This document shows, in pieces, positions 1 to 5,039 of a stretch of 6,077 nt of DNA. A program made the translations under genes and the position numbers. Below the pieces are notes generated by a model. It did not search any database. It had not been told where the DNA came from and saw nothing but the letters and a program-made list of their open reading frames with translations. Source of the stretch: Porticoccaceae bacterium UBA1117 (GTDB lineage Bacteria; Pseudomonadota; Gammaproteobacteria; Pseudomonadales; Porticoccaceae); the NCBI GenBank assembly GCA_002313335.1, contig DCBC01000078.1, positions 1 through 6,077 of the forward strand, written 5' to 3'. Position 1 is the first letter of the stretch. Each line of letters opens with the position of its first letter.

Positions 1-31
1 TAACTTTAATAAAGAGGAATAAATAGGAAGC

Positions 32-556
32 ATGAGATCACCAAGCTATCTACCAACTGGATTATTAGCAGTTGCTGTGTTCATGGGTCTAATCCTAGCA
101 TTGGCAATCCCCGAGCGAGCGGCTGCGGACTCTGTGATAGCAGAAGCGGCGCTGGGACATTTAATTGGGAATGTTAACGATTCTGATTGTGACTGTTTGG
201 ACCCGAGTAAAATACGGCCACACATGGGTAGTAAAAAACTACAGTCCTCAGTATTAAAAAGTTTAGAAAAGGCGAAAACGGGCCATTATGATGTGCAATT
301 TGGAGATACACTTGATGGTATTATCAAAGATCAGTTAGGGCACAATCCAGTACGTAAAAATATCTTGAGGCAAGCAGTTGTGCTAGCTAACCCGGAAGCA
401 TTTAGGCGTAATAACCCTCATTGGTTGTATGCAAACAGAAAAATTAAACTTCCTGAGGCTGCTGATATTCATCGCGTAGTATTTAAACAATCAGCCATTC
501 AGGATAAGTTATTAGATCGAATTGAGAGCAAAAAACATTGGATTCGATATCCGTAA
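32..556 (+). CDS. Secreted FimV/LysM-like small protein
   Basis: A 174-residue protein with a clear Sec signal peptide: a short basic start, a hydrophobic core at about residues 9-26, and a likely cut after AAA at residue 32. Residues 86-141 resemble the LysM-like domain at the N-terminus of FimV: YDVQFGDTLDGI, then a helix, then ANPEAFRRNNP, then YANRKIKLP. In FimV-type proteins this domain is periplasmic and thought to bind peptidoglycan. A DCDC stretch (cysteines 53 and 55) lies between signal and domain. The rest of FimV (coiled coil, TPR-like end) is absent, so this is not FimV itself. AGGAAG lies almost against the ATG, closer than usual, and a second purine run (AAAGAGGAA) is further upstream. 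It runs 42 bases ahead of the FliK-like gene with no terminator between, so co-transcription is likely. A flagellar or cell-wall role is inferred from context only. Confidence 0.75.
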   Translation: MRSPSYLPTGLLAVAVFMGLILALAIPERAAADSVIAEAALGHLIGNVNDSDCDCLDPSKIRPHMGSKKLQSSVLKSLEKAKTGHYDVQFGDTLDGIIKDQLGHNPVRKNILRQAVVLANPEAFRRNNPHWLYANRKIKLPEAADIHRVVFKQSAIQDKLLDRIESKKHWIRYP

Positions 557-598
557 AAGGCCAACTTTACGCTGGCAGATATGTGAAGGCTAACTAAT

Positions 599-1669
599 GT
601 GTTGGGACCAGAACAGTTAAATATAACGCCAAGGCTCTCGCCTCTTGTATTAGAGAGTAGCGCAGCAGTTGCGGTATCCGAGAAAGTGGCGCGAGAAATA
701 GGTTTAGCGGATAACCAAGTGGTTCGAGGCGTAATAGCGGCACGCGGTGGTTTAATGAAACTGTTAATAAATGGTCAAGAATTAGGGTGGGCGTCCACTA
801 AGAAATTCAAGCCAGGAGATAGCATTGATTTTCGTGTGCGGACGACTATAAATGGGAAAACATTGCTACCCATATCGGTTGAACTTGCGAAGTCGTTAAA
901 AACGGCTAAGCCATTAGGCAACAGCGGGGAATCTTCACGTTTATTAAGCTTGCTTTATAGGCCAGGCTCCGGTGCTACTCAAAGTGAGTTCTTTAAACCT
1001 AGCATGGTTAACGAGATTCTTAAGCAGAGCATTGACCCTAATCTAAGCCAAACCATAGCTCAGATAATGTATAAAATGCGGGGTATCTCTCCAAATACAG
1101 TTCGTGATGCATTATTGGGGTCAGGGCTTTTTGGAGAGTTTTCTCTGAAGGCTCAAGTTTCTGGGCCCTTAGATCTCAAGCAGATGATGCGCAAACTGTT
1201 GCTCGCCTCAAAACCAGACGGACCTGCTGCAGGTAATATTGAAAAGATTGTAGATGAAATCGAGGGTCGCCAGCTTGAAGCGTTGCAGGCCCAGCAGAAG
1301 CAAGAACTCTCGTATCATTTTGTGATGCCTTTTGTGGATGCTAATCCGGTCGAGATTCATTTTCAAAGAGGCGCTATTGGGATCGATGGAGAGTTACCTA
1401 GTTGGGTCATTAATTTGCATACTGAGTCTGATGAGATAGGAGAGCTATGGCTAAAGACCACAGTAACAACGGACTTAGATATTGGCATGACTCTTTGGGC
1501 AGATAGTATAGACACGGCTGAAAAAGCAAGGGAGGCCACCGGTAGCTTAGAAAAAGCATTAGGAGAGTTCGGGTTAAAGTTGACAAAGTTGACTATCTTA
1601 AATGCAGTAAGGCCGTTAGTAGACACAGGATTTTCAGCGCCAGGGCATTTTTTGGACATTAAAACGTGA
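599..1669 (+). CDS. FliK-like flagellar hook-length control family protein
   Basis: A 356-residue soluble protein without a signal peptide. Its last third (about residues 236-336) fits the FliK C-terminal (Flg_hook) pattern: PVEIHFQR, an IGELWLKTTV strand in the position of the family's 'G.l.v.l' core, then an acidic/basic helix (about 304-323) ending in GLKLTKLTI. The N-terminal part (about 35-100) has a beta-rich look (VVRGVIAARGG..LLINGQ, FKPGDSIDFRV). The centre is helical and not Pro/Gln-rich as in many FliK rulers. Known FliK is exported as a molecular ruler, and its C-domain contacts FlhB to switch export from hook to filament substrates. Start is GTG at 599, with GAAGG 9 bases upstream; no in-frame ATG is nearby. 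The stop overlaps the GTG of the next gene. It lies away from the usual fliK position among the fliE-fliR genes, so it is probably a paralogue rather than the main fliK, which this window cannot show. Confidence 0.72.
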   Translation: MLGPEQLNITPRLSPLVLESSAAVAVSEKVAREIGLADNQVVRGVIAARGGLMKLLINGQELGWASTKKFKPGDSIDFRVRTTINGKTLLPISVELAKSLKTAKPLGNSGESSRLLSLLYRPGSGATQSEFFKPSMVNEILKQSIDPNLSQTIAQIMYKMRGISPNTVRDALLGSGLFGEFSLKAQVSGPLDLKQMMRKLLLASKPDGPAAGNIEKIVDEIEGRQLEALQAQQKQELSYHFVMPFVDANPVEIHFQRGAIGIDGELPSWVINLHTESDEIGELWLKTTVTTDLDIGMTLWADSIDTAEKAREATGSLEKALGEFGLKLTKLTILNAVRPLVDTGFSAPGHFLDIKT

Positions 1670-1941
1670 TATATAAGCCGACTAAAACAGCTATTGCTGT
1701 CGCCTACGGTCAGAATCCAGTTCCAATTCTTACCGCCAAAGGTGATGGAGCTGAGGCGGCAGCGATTATTGCTGAAGCCAAAAAGAAAGGAATCTATATT
1801 GCCCAGGACCCCTATTTGGTGTCCTTGTTAAGTGATTTAGAATTAAATGATGAAATCCCAGAAAACCTATATGTAGCGGTTGCTATTATTTTATCTTGGG
1901 CTTACTGGTTAAAGGACATAGAGCCTGTTAAACGAGACTAA
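1666..1941 (+). CDS. FlhX/FhlB-type protein: stand-alone FlhB cytoplasmic C-terminal domain
   Basis: A 91-residue protein matching the cytoplasmic export-switch domain of FlhB/YscU. Residues 4-16 (KPTKTAIAVAYG) align with the NPTHYSVALQY segment of FlhB. AKGDGAEA aligns with AKGAGLVA, and the end, IPENLYVAVAIILSWAYWLK, aligns with IPGQLYAAVAEVLAWVWQLK. The four-helix membrane part and linker of FlhB are wholly missing. FlhB cleaves itself between N and P of NPTH; this protein begins three residues before that proline, and the tetrapeptide reads KPTK, so self-cleavage is not expected and the product resembles the already-cut FlhB-CC fragment. Start is GTG at 1666, inside the FliK-like stop (GTGA overlap), which points to translational coupling. 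Known homologues of this short type can partly stand in for the FlhB C-domain in some bacteria. The role here is inferred. It is compact, intact and conserved, so not a pseudogene. Confidence 0.85.
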   Translation: MIYKPTKTAIAVAYGQNPVPILTAKGDGAEAAAIIAEAKKKGIYIAQDPYLVSLLSDLELNDEIPENLYVAVAIILSWAYWLKDIEPVKRD

Positions 1942-1995
1942 AGGGCGGGTTAAGCGTGACTTGGCCGTTTGAATCCTCGACCTGCCTTTATTTTT
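1939..1995 (+). terminator. Possible rho-independent terminator after the flhX-like gene
   Basis: TAAAGGGCGGG (1939-1949) can pair with CCTGCCTTTA (1981-1990): six pairs, one bulged G, then four more including one G-U. The right arm runs directly into TTTTT (1991-1995). The 31-base loop is long for a classic terminator, and the structure extends into the 3' end of flgN on the other strand. Read on the minus strand there is no T-run after the stem, so it would act in one direction only, ending the left-arm transcript between the convergent genes. Confidence 0.4.
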
Positions 1996-2375
1996 CCTAG
2001 ACGATCATAAATTTCTACGTTATTAACGTCATCTGACGATTGGAGGGTGCGTAACGCTCCACGAATAGACTCAAGTTTACGATCTATCAATATCTGATTT
2101 TTCAGACGCAGTTCTTTACAGTCTTCTAAAATGTTAATGACTTTAGCCCATCCGTTATTAGAGGGGGGTGGCGCAGTTGTACTGTTAACATGCGTTTTTA
2201 AATGAGCAGCCACATCATCATTGGTCAATAGTGTAAGAAGCTCTAGTTTGTTATCTTGCAAACCATCAAAAGCGCTCAAGTCTTGCGCTTTTAATGCTTC
2301 AAATTCCTGCTCAAGCAGGCGCTTGAGAGCATAGGAATTTTCAATAGCTTGAGGCAATAACTGAGTTTGTTGCAT
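1950..2375 (-). CDS. flgN: Flagellar export chaperone FlgN
   Basis: A 141-residue, mostly helical cytoplasmic protein with the FlgN pattern. A long N-terminal helix (about 5-50, ALKRLLEQEFEALKAQDLSAFDGLQDNKLELL) is followed by a proline/asparagine break (68-74) and a second helix (about 77-112, with CKELRLKNQILIDRKLESIRGAL). The tail is basic (KIKAGRGFKRPSHA). Known FlgN binds the hook-filament junction proteins FlgK and FlgL and delivers them to the export gate once the hook is finished. Start is ATG with TAAGGTG about nine bases upstream. It follows flgM after 123 bases, and both are probably read together from the FliA-type promoter before flgM. It ends eight bases from the convergent flhX-like gene. 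A G6 run (about 2163-2168, the PPP codons) is too short to suggest phase variation. The family call rests on length, helical pattern and position next to flgM. Confidence 0.88.
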   Translation of the reverse strand: MQQTQLLPQAIENSYALKRLLEQEFEALKAQDLSAFDGLQDNKLELLTLLTNDDVAAHLKTHVNSTTAPPPSNNGWAKVINILEDCKELRLKNQILIDRKLESIRGALRTLQSSDDVNNVEIYDRLGKIKAGRGFKRPSHA

Positions 2376-2432
2376 TACTGAGCACCTTAAATGGTAGATC
2401 TTACATTAAAGTTTAGAGTACCAAAGTTTCCA

Positions 2433-2471
2433 CACACAGCAGTCCCTGCGGGACAGCATCGCTTTAGTGTG
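2433..2471. repeat. Hairpin-forming palindrome in the flgM-flgN gap
   Basis: The 123-base gap between flgM and flgN holds a perfect GTCCC-TGC-GGGAC hairpin (2442-2454). It extends across an A-A mismatch to GC/GC (2439-2440 and 2456-2457). CACAC (2433-2437) and GTGTG (2467-2471) can form a weaker outer stem with an asymmetric internal loop. No T-run follows on the minus strand, so it does not look like a terminator. It may be an mRNA structure tuning flgN against flgM, or one copy of a dispersed palindromic (REP-like) element. The rest of the gap shows nothing I can name. Confidence 0.5.
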
Positions 2472-2498
2472 CTTGCAGATCTATCATTCAATTGTTGA

Positions 2499-2792
2499 TT
2501 AGTCGCCGTAAATCATATTTTCAAGAGCGGCAAACTTTTCAGCAACTGCCTCTGAGTTGACAGGATAATTACCGTCGGCTATTTCCGCTTTTATGCGCGC
2601 TACCATCTCTGCATCAAACTGTGCCGTTGAAAGTGCTCGCTCTGCATTTGCACTCAATACAAACTCATCTGACATTGGCTTTACAGAAGCGGTCGATGCA
2701 GGCAATGCTTGACCAGTTGTCTGGTTTGGTTTTTCCGAGCTAATATTCTCATGCGCTCGAATTTTTCCTAAGTGTGAAATAGAATCTGACAT
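2499..2792 (-). CDS. flgM: Anti-sigma-28 factor FlgM
   Basis: A 97-residue protein of normal FlgM length. The N-terminal half (1-45) is polar and rich in S, T, P and N, as expected for the disordered export-competent part. Residues 59-93 carry the sigma-28-binding helices, with FDAEMVARIKAEIADGNYPVNSEAVAEKFAALE matching the family's 'RI..I..G.Y.v....iA..ll..E' signature. Known FlgM holds FliA inactive until the hook is complete and is then secreted through the flagellum, releasing late-gene expression. Start is ATG with a strong Shine-Dalgarno (AAGGAAGGG, minus strand of 2796-2804). It sits between flgA (99 bases upstream) and flgN, with its own FliA-type promoter in the upstream gap, which gives the usual feedback of FlgM under the sigma factor it inhibits. 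Confidence 0.95.
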   Translation of the reverse strand: MSDSISHLGKIRAHENISSEKPNQTTGQALPASTASVKPMSDEFVLSANAERALSTAQFDAEMVARIKAEIADGNYPVNSEAVAEKFAALENMIYGD

Positions 2793-2841
2793 GTTCCCTT
2801 CCTTTAGCCTTTCAGCCCATTAATATTTATCCATATACTTT

Positions 2842-2868
2842 TCATCGACACTACTTAAAGTTTCTTTA
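2842..2868 (-). promoter_or_regulatory. Sigma-28 (FliA) promoter for flgM(-flgN)
   Basis: On the minus strand, TAAAGAAA (2868-2861) is followed by exactly 11 bases and then GTCGATGA (2849-2842). The enterobacterial FliA consensus is TAAAGTTT-N11-GCCGATAA. The core TAAA is perfect, the -10 box matches six of eight, and the spacing is exact. Transcription should start near 2835, giving a leader of about 43 bases before flgM. A perfect 15-base inverted repeat, TTAAAG-AAA-CTTTAA (2855-2869), covers the -35 element. Confidence 0.8.
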
Positions 2869-2891
2869 ATATAAATTTCAACTTTTATGAT

Positions 2892-3956
2892 TTAACGTAT
2901 TTCAGCCTTTCTTGGGCCCGTCACAACAGCCTGAACCTGCTCTCCTGAGTCTGGATTTCTTAGCGCGATCTGTTCGCCGAGCTGTCCTTTGTCTAGCGCA
3001 ATCATCGGGACAGTAATTTGTAGTGAACCTTTGTTAATACTAAGCATTACCGTGTCATCCTGACGAACAAGCGCCGCCGGTCTTAAGTCAGAGGTTCTTA
3101 TTGGTTGCCCCGGAGCTATTGTTCTTATGGTTTCCATCTGCGAGATGCCAGCATTTTCAAATAGCGCATCACTTGGTAAAGGGCCATAAAAAGGCGTTAG
3201 TGCGGCATTAACTGAAGAGAGCTTTTGACCGCGGCCAATGATTTCTTTGCTGACCATAATTATATTTTTTACCCTAATGTCATCTCGGGAAAGAATGGAA
3301 CCCGCCCTCAAATTTTTAGCGGCAGCAGATTGGCTAAGTAAGCGCGCAGGGAGCCTCTGAGCCGCTGATGTTGAAGACAGGGGTTTACGCACATTTGTAA
3401 TATTCTCTAGATCGATGAACTCTCCAGCCAAAATATCTTTGTCGAGTTGAAATACAACGATCGTCTTCGTTAAATACTGTTGTAAAACTAAATCTCCGGC
3501 CAAAACTGGTTTAGAGAGACTCATCTCTTTAAGTGCATTGGGCTCTCTTATGACACCCCGAATTGAGCTTTTTAACTGAATAGGCTCTACATCATCGGGA
3601 GATAACAGCTGGCCCGCGGGCATGTCGGTTTTGAACGCGAAACCAACGGTATTTTTAATTAACTTAACGCCTAGAAAAACCTGCCAGTCAGTGTCGGGGC
3701 AGCTTACGCGAATAGACTCTTGACTGGAGGCATAAGAGAAGCTGATGTCAAATGTGGAATCACAAGTGGGAATTCTTAATCTACGATCTGTTGCGGAAAT
3801 CTCAACTTGGTCCCGCGCTAATTTTGTTTGTTCGGCTACCCATGTTTTAGCCTGTTTGATGAGTGCCTGCTTATTGGCGCTGAGCTCGGGTATATTTTGA
3901 GCAGTTATTAAACTGCTACCGAGGAAAAGCACGAAAATGATTATGGATTTATACAT
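2892..3956 (-). CDS. flgA: Flagellar P-ring assembly chaperone FlgA, enlarged (three SAF-like domains)
   Basis: A periplasmic protein helping FlgI polymerise into the P ring. From the ATG at 3956 it has 354 residues, against about 220-235 in typical FlgA. Residues 1-19 form a signal peptide (MYKSIIIFVLF core, cut after ITA). The N-domain has the usual cysteine pair (65 and 86; IPTCDS and VSCPD). The FlgA C-domain is at about 295-354 (RQDDTVMLSINKGSLQITV...NPDSGEQVQAVVTGP). Between them are three SAF-like units, about 104-164, 167-229 and 232-294, each with an 'AG..l...di' turn early and another near its end (MPAGQLLSPDD/VLAGDLV; ILAGEFIDLEN/LRAGSILSRDD; IGRGQKLSS/IAPGQPIRTSD). Normal FlgA has one. 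The frame can be extended to a TTG at 4043, but that would put 29 residues before the signal peptide. Neither start has a clear Shine-Dalgarno. It is divergent from flgB and upstream of flgM-flgN. Confidence 0.92.
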   Translation of the reverse strand: MYKSIIIFVLFLGSSLITAQNIPELSANKQALIKQAKTWVAEQTKLARDQVEISATDRRLRIPTCDSTFDISFSYASSQESIRVSCPDTDWQVFLGVKLIKNTVGFAFKTDMPAGQLLSPDDVEPIQLKSSIRGVIREPNALKEMSLSKPVLAGDLVLQQYLTKTIVVFQLDKDILAGEFIDLENITNVRKPLSSTSAAQRLPARLLSQSAAAKNLRAGSILSRDDIRVKNIIMVSKEIIGRGQKLSSVNAALTPFYGPLPSDALFENAGISQMETIRTIAPGQPIRTSDLRPAALVRQDDTVMLSINKGSLQITVPMIALDKGQLGEQIALRNPDSGEQVQAVVTGPRKAEIR

Positions 3957-4077
3957 AGGTGCAGTATGAATTACATAGCAGAGTGACGCAATACCGACAT
4001 TACCAAGAATATGGACGGCAGAAACTTGCCGAAAAAGTGGCAATGCTTGTTACTCAAACTAATAGTAATTTTTATAA

Positions 4078-4115
4078 ACCACTGATTTATATAAAAAATA
4101 ATTTATTTAAGTGGT
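4078..4115. repeat. AT-rich inverted repeat upstream of the flgB promoter
   Basis: ACCACT (4078-4083) and AGTGGT (4110-4115) form six-base arms around 26 bases made almost only of A and T. The right arm ends 12 bases before the sigma-54 promoter. It could be an activator or IHF-type site for the divergent flgA/flgB region, or chance in AT-rich DNA. Confidence 0.3.
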
Positions 4116-4127
4116 AAAAAACAATAG

Positions 4128-4145
4128 TTGGCATCTGTTTTGCAT
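4128..4145 (+). promoter_or_regulatory. Sigma-54 (RpoN) promoter for flgBCDE
   Basis: TTGGCATCTGTTTTGCAT carries the -24 GG (4130-4131) and -12 GC (4142-4143), separated by exactly ten bases. It matches the TTGGCA and TTGCAT halves of the RpoN consensus (TTGGCACG-N4-TTGCW). The start point should be near 4155, leaving a leader of about 53 bases. In Pseudomonas and Vibrio the basal-body and hook genes are known RpoN targets needing an FleQ/FleR or FlrA/FlrC-type activator; which activator works here cannot be seen. Confidence 0.88.
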
Positions 4146-4161
4146 TATTCAACGGGCAACC

Positions 4162-4186
4162 CCTAGACTATTAGATCGTCTCTAGG
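4162..4186 (+). promoter_or_regulatory. Inverted repeat in the flgB leader
   Basis: CCTAGA (4162-4167) and TCTAGG (4181-4186) are perfect six-base arms around a 13-base loop, just downstream of the predicted sigma-54 start (about 4155). It could be a leader hairpin or an activator site; some flagellar RpoN activators are known to bind downstream of their promoters. No T-run follows, so it is not a terminator. Confidence 0.35.
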
Positions 4187-4207
4187 ACGCTAAACTTTAA
4201 TGGAACT

Positions 4208-4597
4208 ATGATGAAATTATTTGATTCAGCCTTTGGAATTCATGAACGCGCTTTAACGTTGCGTAGTCAGCGCATGGAGGTTCTAGCTCGAAATATCGCT
4301 AATTCGGACACTCCAAATTTCAAGGCACAAGATGTTGATTTTAAAGCCTCGCTTAATAGTGTGCAGGCAAGTAGTTCTCTTTTAGTGACAAATTCCGGGC
4401 ATAGGCAGCCAAGTAATTATAACGGCGGCGGGAGTTTAATTTATACCGTGCCATTAAATTCAGCTGCTGATGGCAATACAGTGGACTTAACGGTTGAGCA
4501 GGCAAAGTACGGTAAAGCTGCAGCTCAGTACCAAGCAACACTGAGATTTCTTGAGGGAGATATCAGTGCCGTAAGAAAAGTTTTAAGAGGAGATTAA
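4208..4597 (+). CDS. flgB: Flagellar proximal rod protein FlgB
   Basis: A 129-residue rod subunit, close to the usual 130-138. The N-terminus has the rod/hook signature LRSQRMEVLARNIANSDTPN at residues 18-37 and FKAQDVDF just after. The C-terminus has the helix-forming NTVDLTVEQAKYGKAAAQYQATLRFL (90-115), equivalent to the N.VD...E......YQ pattern of the family. FlgB is exported by the flagellar type III system and sits at the base of the rod near the MS ring. Two ATGs are in tandem (4208 and 4211). The weak Shine-Dalgarno (TGGAA, 4201-4205) is better spaced for the second, so the protein may start MKLFD. First gene of the flgBCDE unit behind the sigma-54 promoter. Confidence 0.97.
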   Translation: MMKLFDSAFGIHERALTLRSQRMEVLARNIANSDTPNFKAQDVDFKASLNSVQASSSLLVTNSGHRQPSNYNGGGSLIYTVPLNSAADGNTVDLTVEQAKYGKAAAQYQATLRFLEGDISAVRKVLRGD

Positions 4598-4602
4598 ACA
4601 CA

Positions 4603-5028
4603 GTGTCAATAGACAATATTTTTGGAATTGCTGGCTCTGCATTGAGTGCGCAGATGGTGCGTATGAACGTAAGTGCATCGAATATGGCAAATGCGAATTC
4701 TACTGCAAGTAGCGAGGCAGAAGCTTACAAAGCAAAACGGCCGGTTTTTGAAGCGTTGTTATCTGAACAGCAAGCCAGCATGGGCCAGAACAAGCTGGGT
4801 GGTGTCAAAGTCACCTCACTTGCCGCCGACCAAGCCGCTCATGGGCAAATGTATGATCCAGGCAATCCTAACGCAGATGCAAATGGGATCGTCTATCTTT
4901 CGAATGTTAGTGAAACTGGAGAGATGATCGAATTAATGGCAGCAGCCCGTAGCTATCAAAATAACGTTGAGGTGATTAATACTGCCCGCCAGCTAATGAT
5001 GCGAACCCTTGATATAACCAAGGCTTAA
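4603..5028 (+). CDS. flgC: Flagellar proximal rod protein FlgC
   Basis: A 141-residue rod protein of normal length (about 134-148). The N-terminal signature is at 12-34 (SALSAQMVRMNVSASNMANANST). KAKRPVFEALL follows at 44-54, then the FlgC-typical YDPGNPNADANGIVYLSNV (84-102). The C-terminal helix (ELMAAARSYQNNVEVINTARQLMMRTLDI, 110-138) is the heptad region shared by axial proteins and needed for packing in the rod. Start is GTG at 4603, with AAGAGGAG about ten bases upstream inside the end of flgB; only five bases separate the two genes. Exported by the flagellar type III system and assembled next to FlgB. Confidence 0.97.
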   Translation: MSIDNIFGIAGSALSAQMVRMNVSASNMANANSTASSEAEAYKAKRPVFEALLSEQQASMGQNKLGGVKVTSLAADQAAHGQMYDPGNPNADANGIVYLSNVSETGEMIELMAAARSYQNNVEVINTARQLMMRTLDITKA

Positions 5029-5039
5029 GGAGAAGACTT

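Noticed and set aside
1..31. Promoter ahead of the LysM-like gene
   Set aside because: Only 31 bases are visible. They are AT- and purine-rich, with a ribosome site but no full promoter pattern.
574..590. TGGCA before the FliK-like gene as a sigma-54 promoter
   Set aside because: No GC follows at the required ten-base spacing.
1363..1659. 98-codon open frame on the minus strand inside the FliK-like gene
   Set aside because: It is opposite a gene with recognisable family features, has no recognisable domain, and looks like a shadow frame.
1666..1941. The FlhB-like gene as a broken flhB remnant
   Set aside because: The domain is intact, no frameshifted membrane segments are upstream, and it overlaps neatly with the FliK-like gene. 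It fits the known short FlhX/FhlB type.
2163..2168. G6 run in flgN as a phase-variable tract
   Set aside because: Six bases is too short, and it encodes an in-frame proline run typical of a loop between helices.
2390..2420. A FliA promoter for flgN (TAAACTTT on the minus strand)
   Set aside because: The -35-like box is present but nothing like GCCGATAA follows at the right distance.
4017..4030. Possible sigma-54 promoter for flgA on the minus strand, GGCAAGTTTCTGCC
   Set aside because: The GG and GC are nine bases apart rather than ten and the half-sites match poorly; it is better read as a short chance inverted repeat.
3957..4043. N-terminal extension of flgA to a TTG at 4043
   Set aside because: It would add 29 residues before a good signal peptide beginning MYKSIIIF, and the TTG has no convincing ribosome site.
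4673..4927. 84-codon frame within flgC in another plus frame
   Set aside because: It is fully inside a clear flgC and its composition shows no protein-family features.
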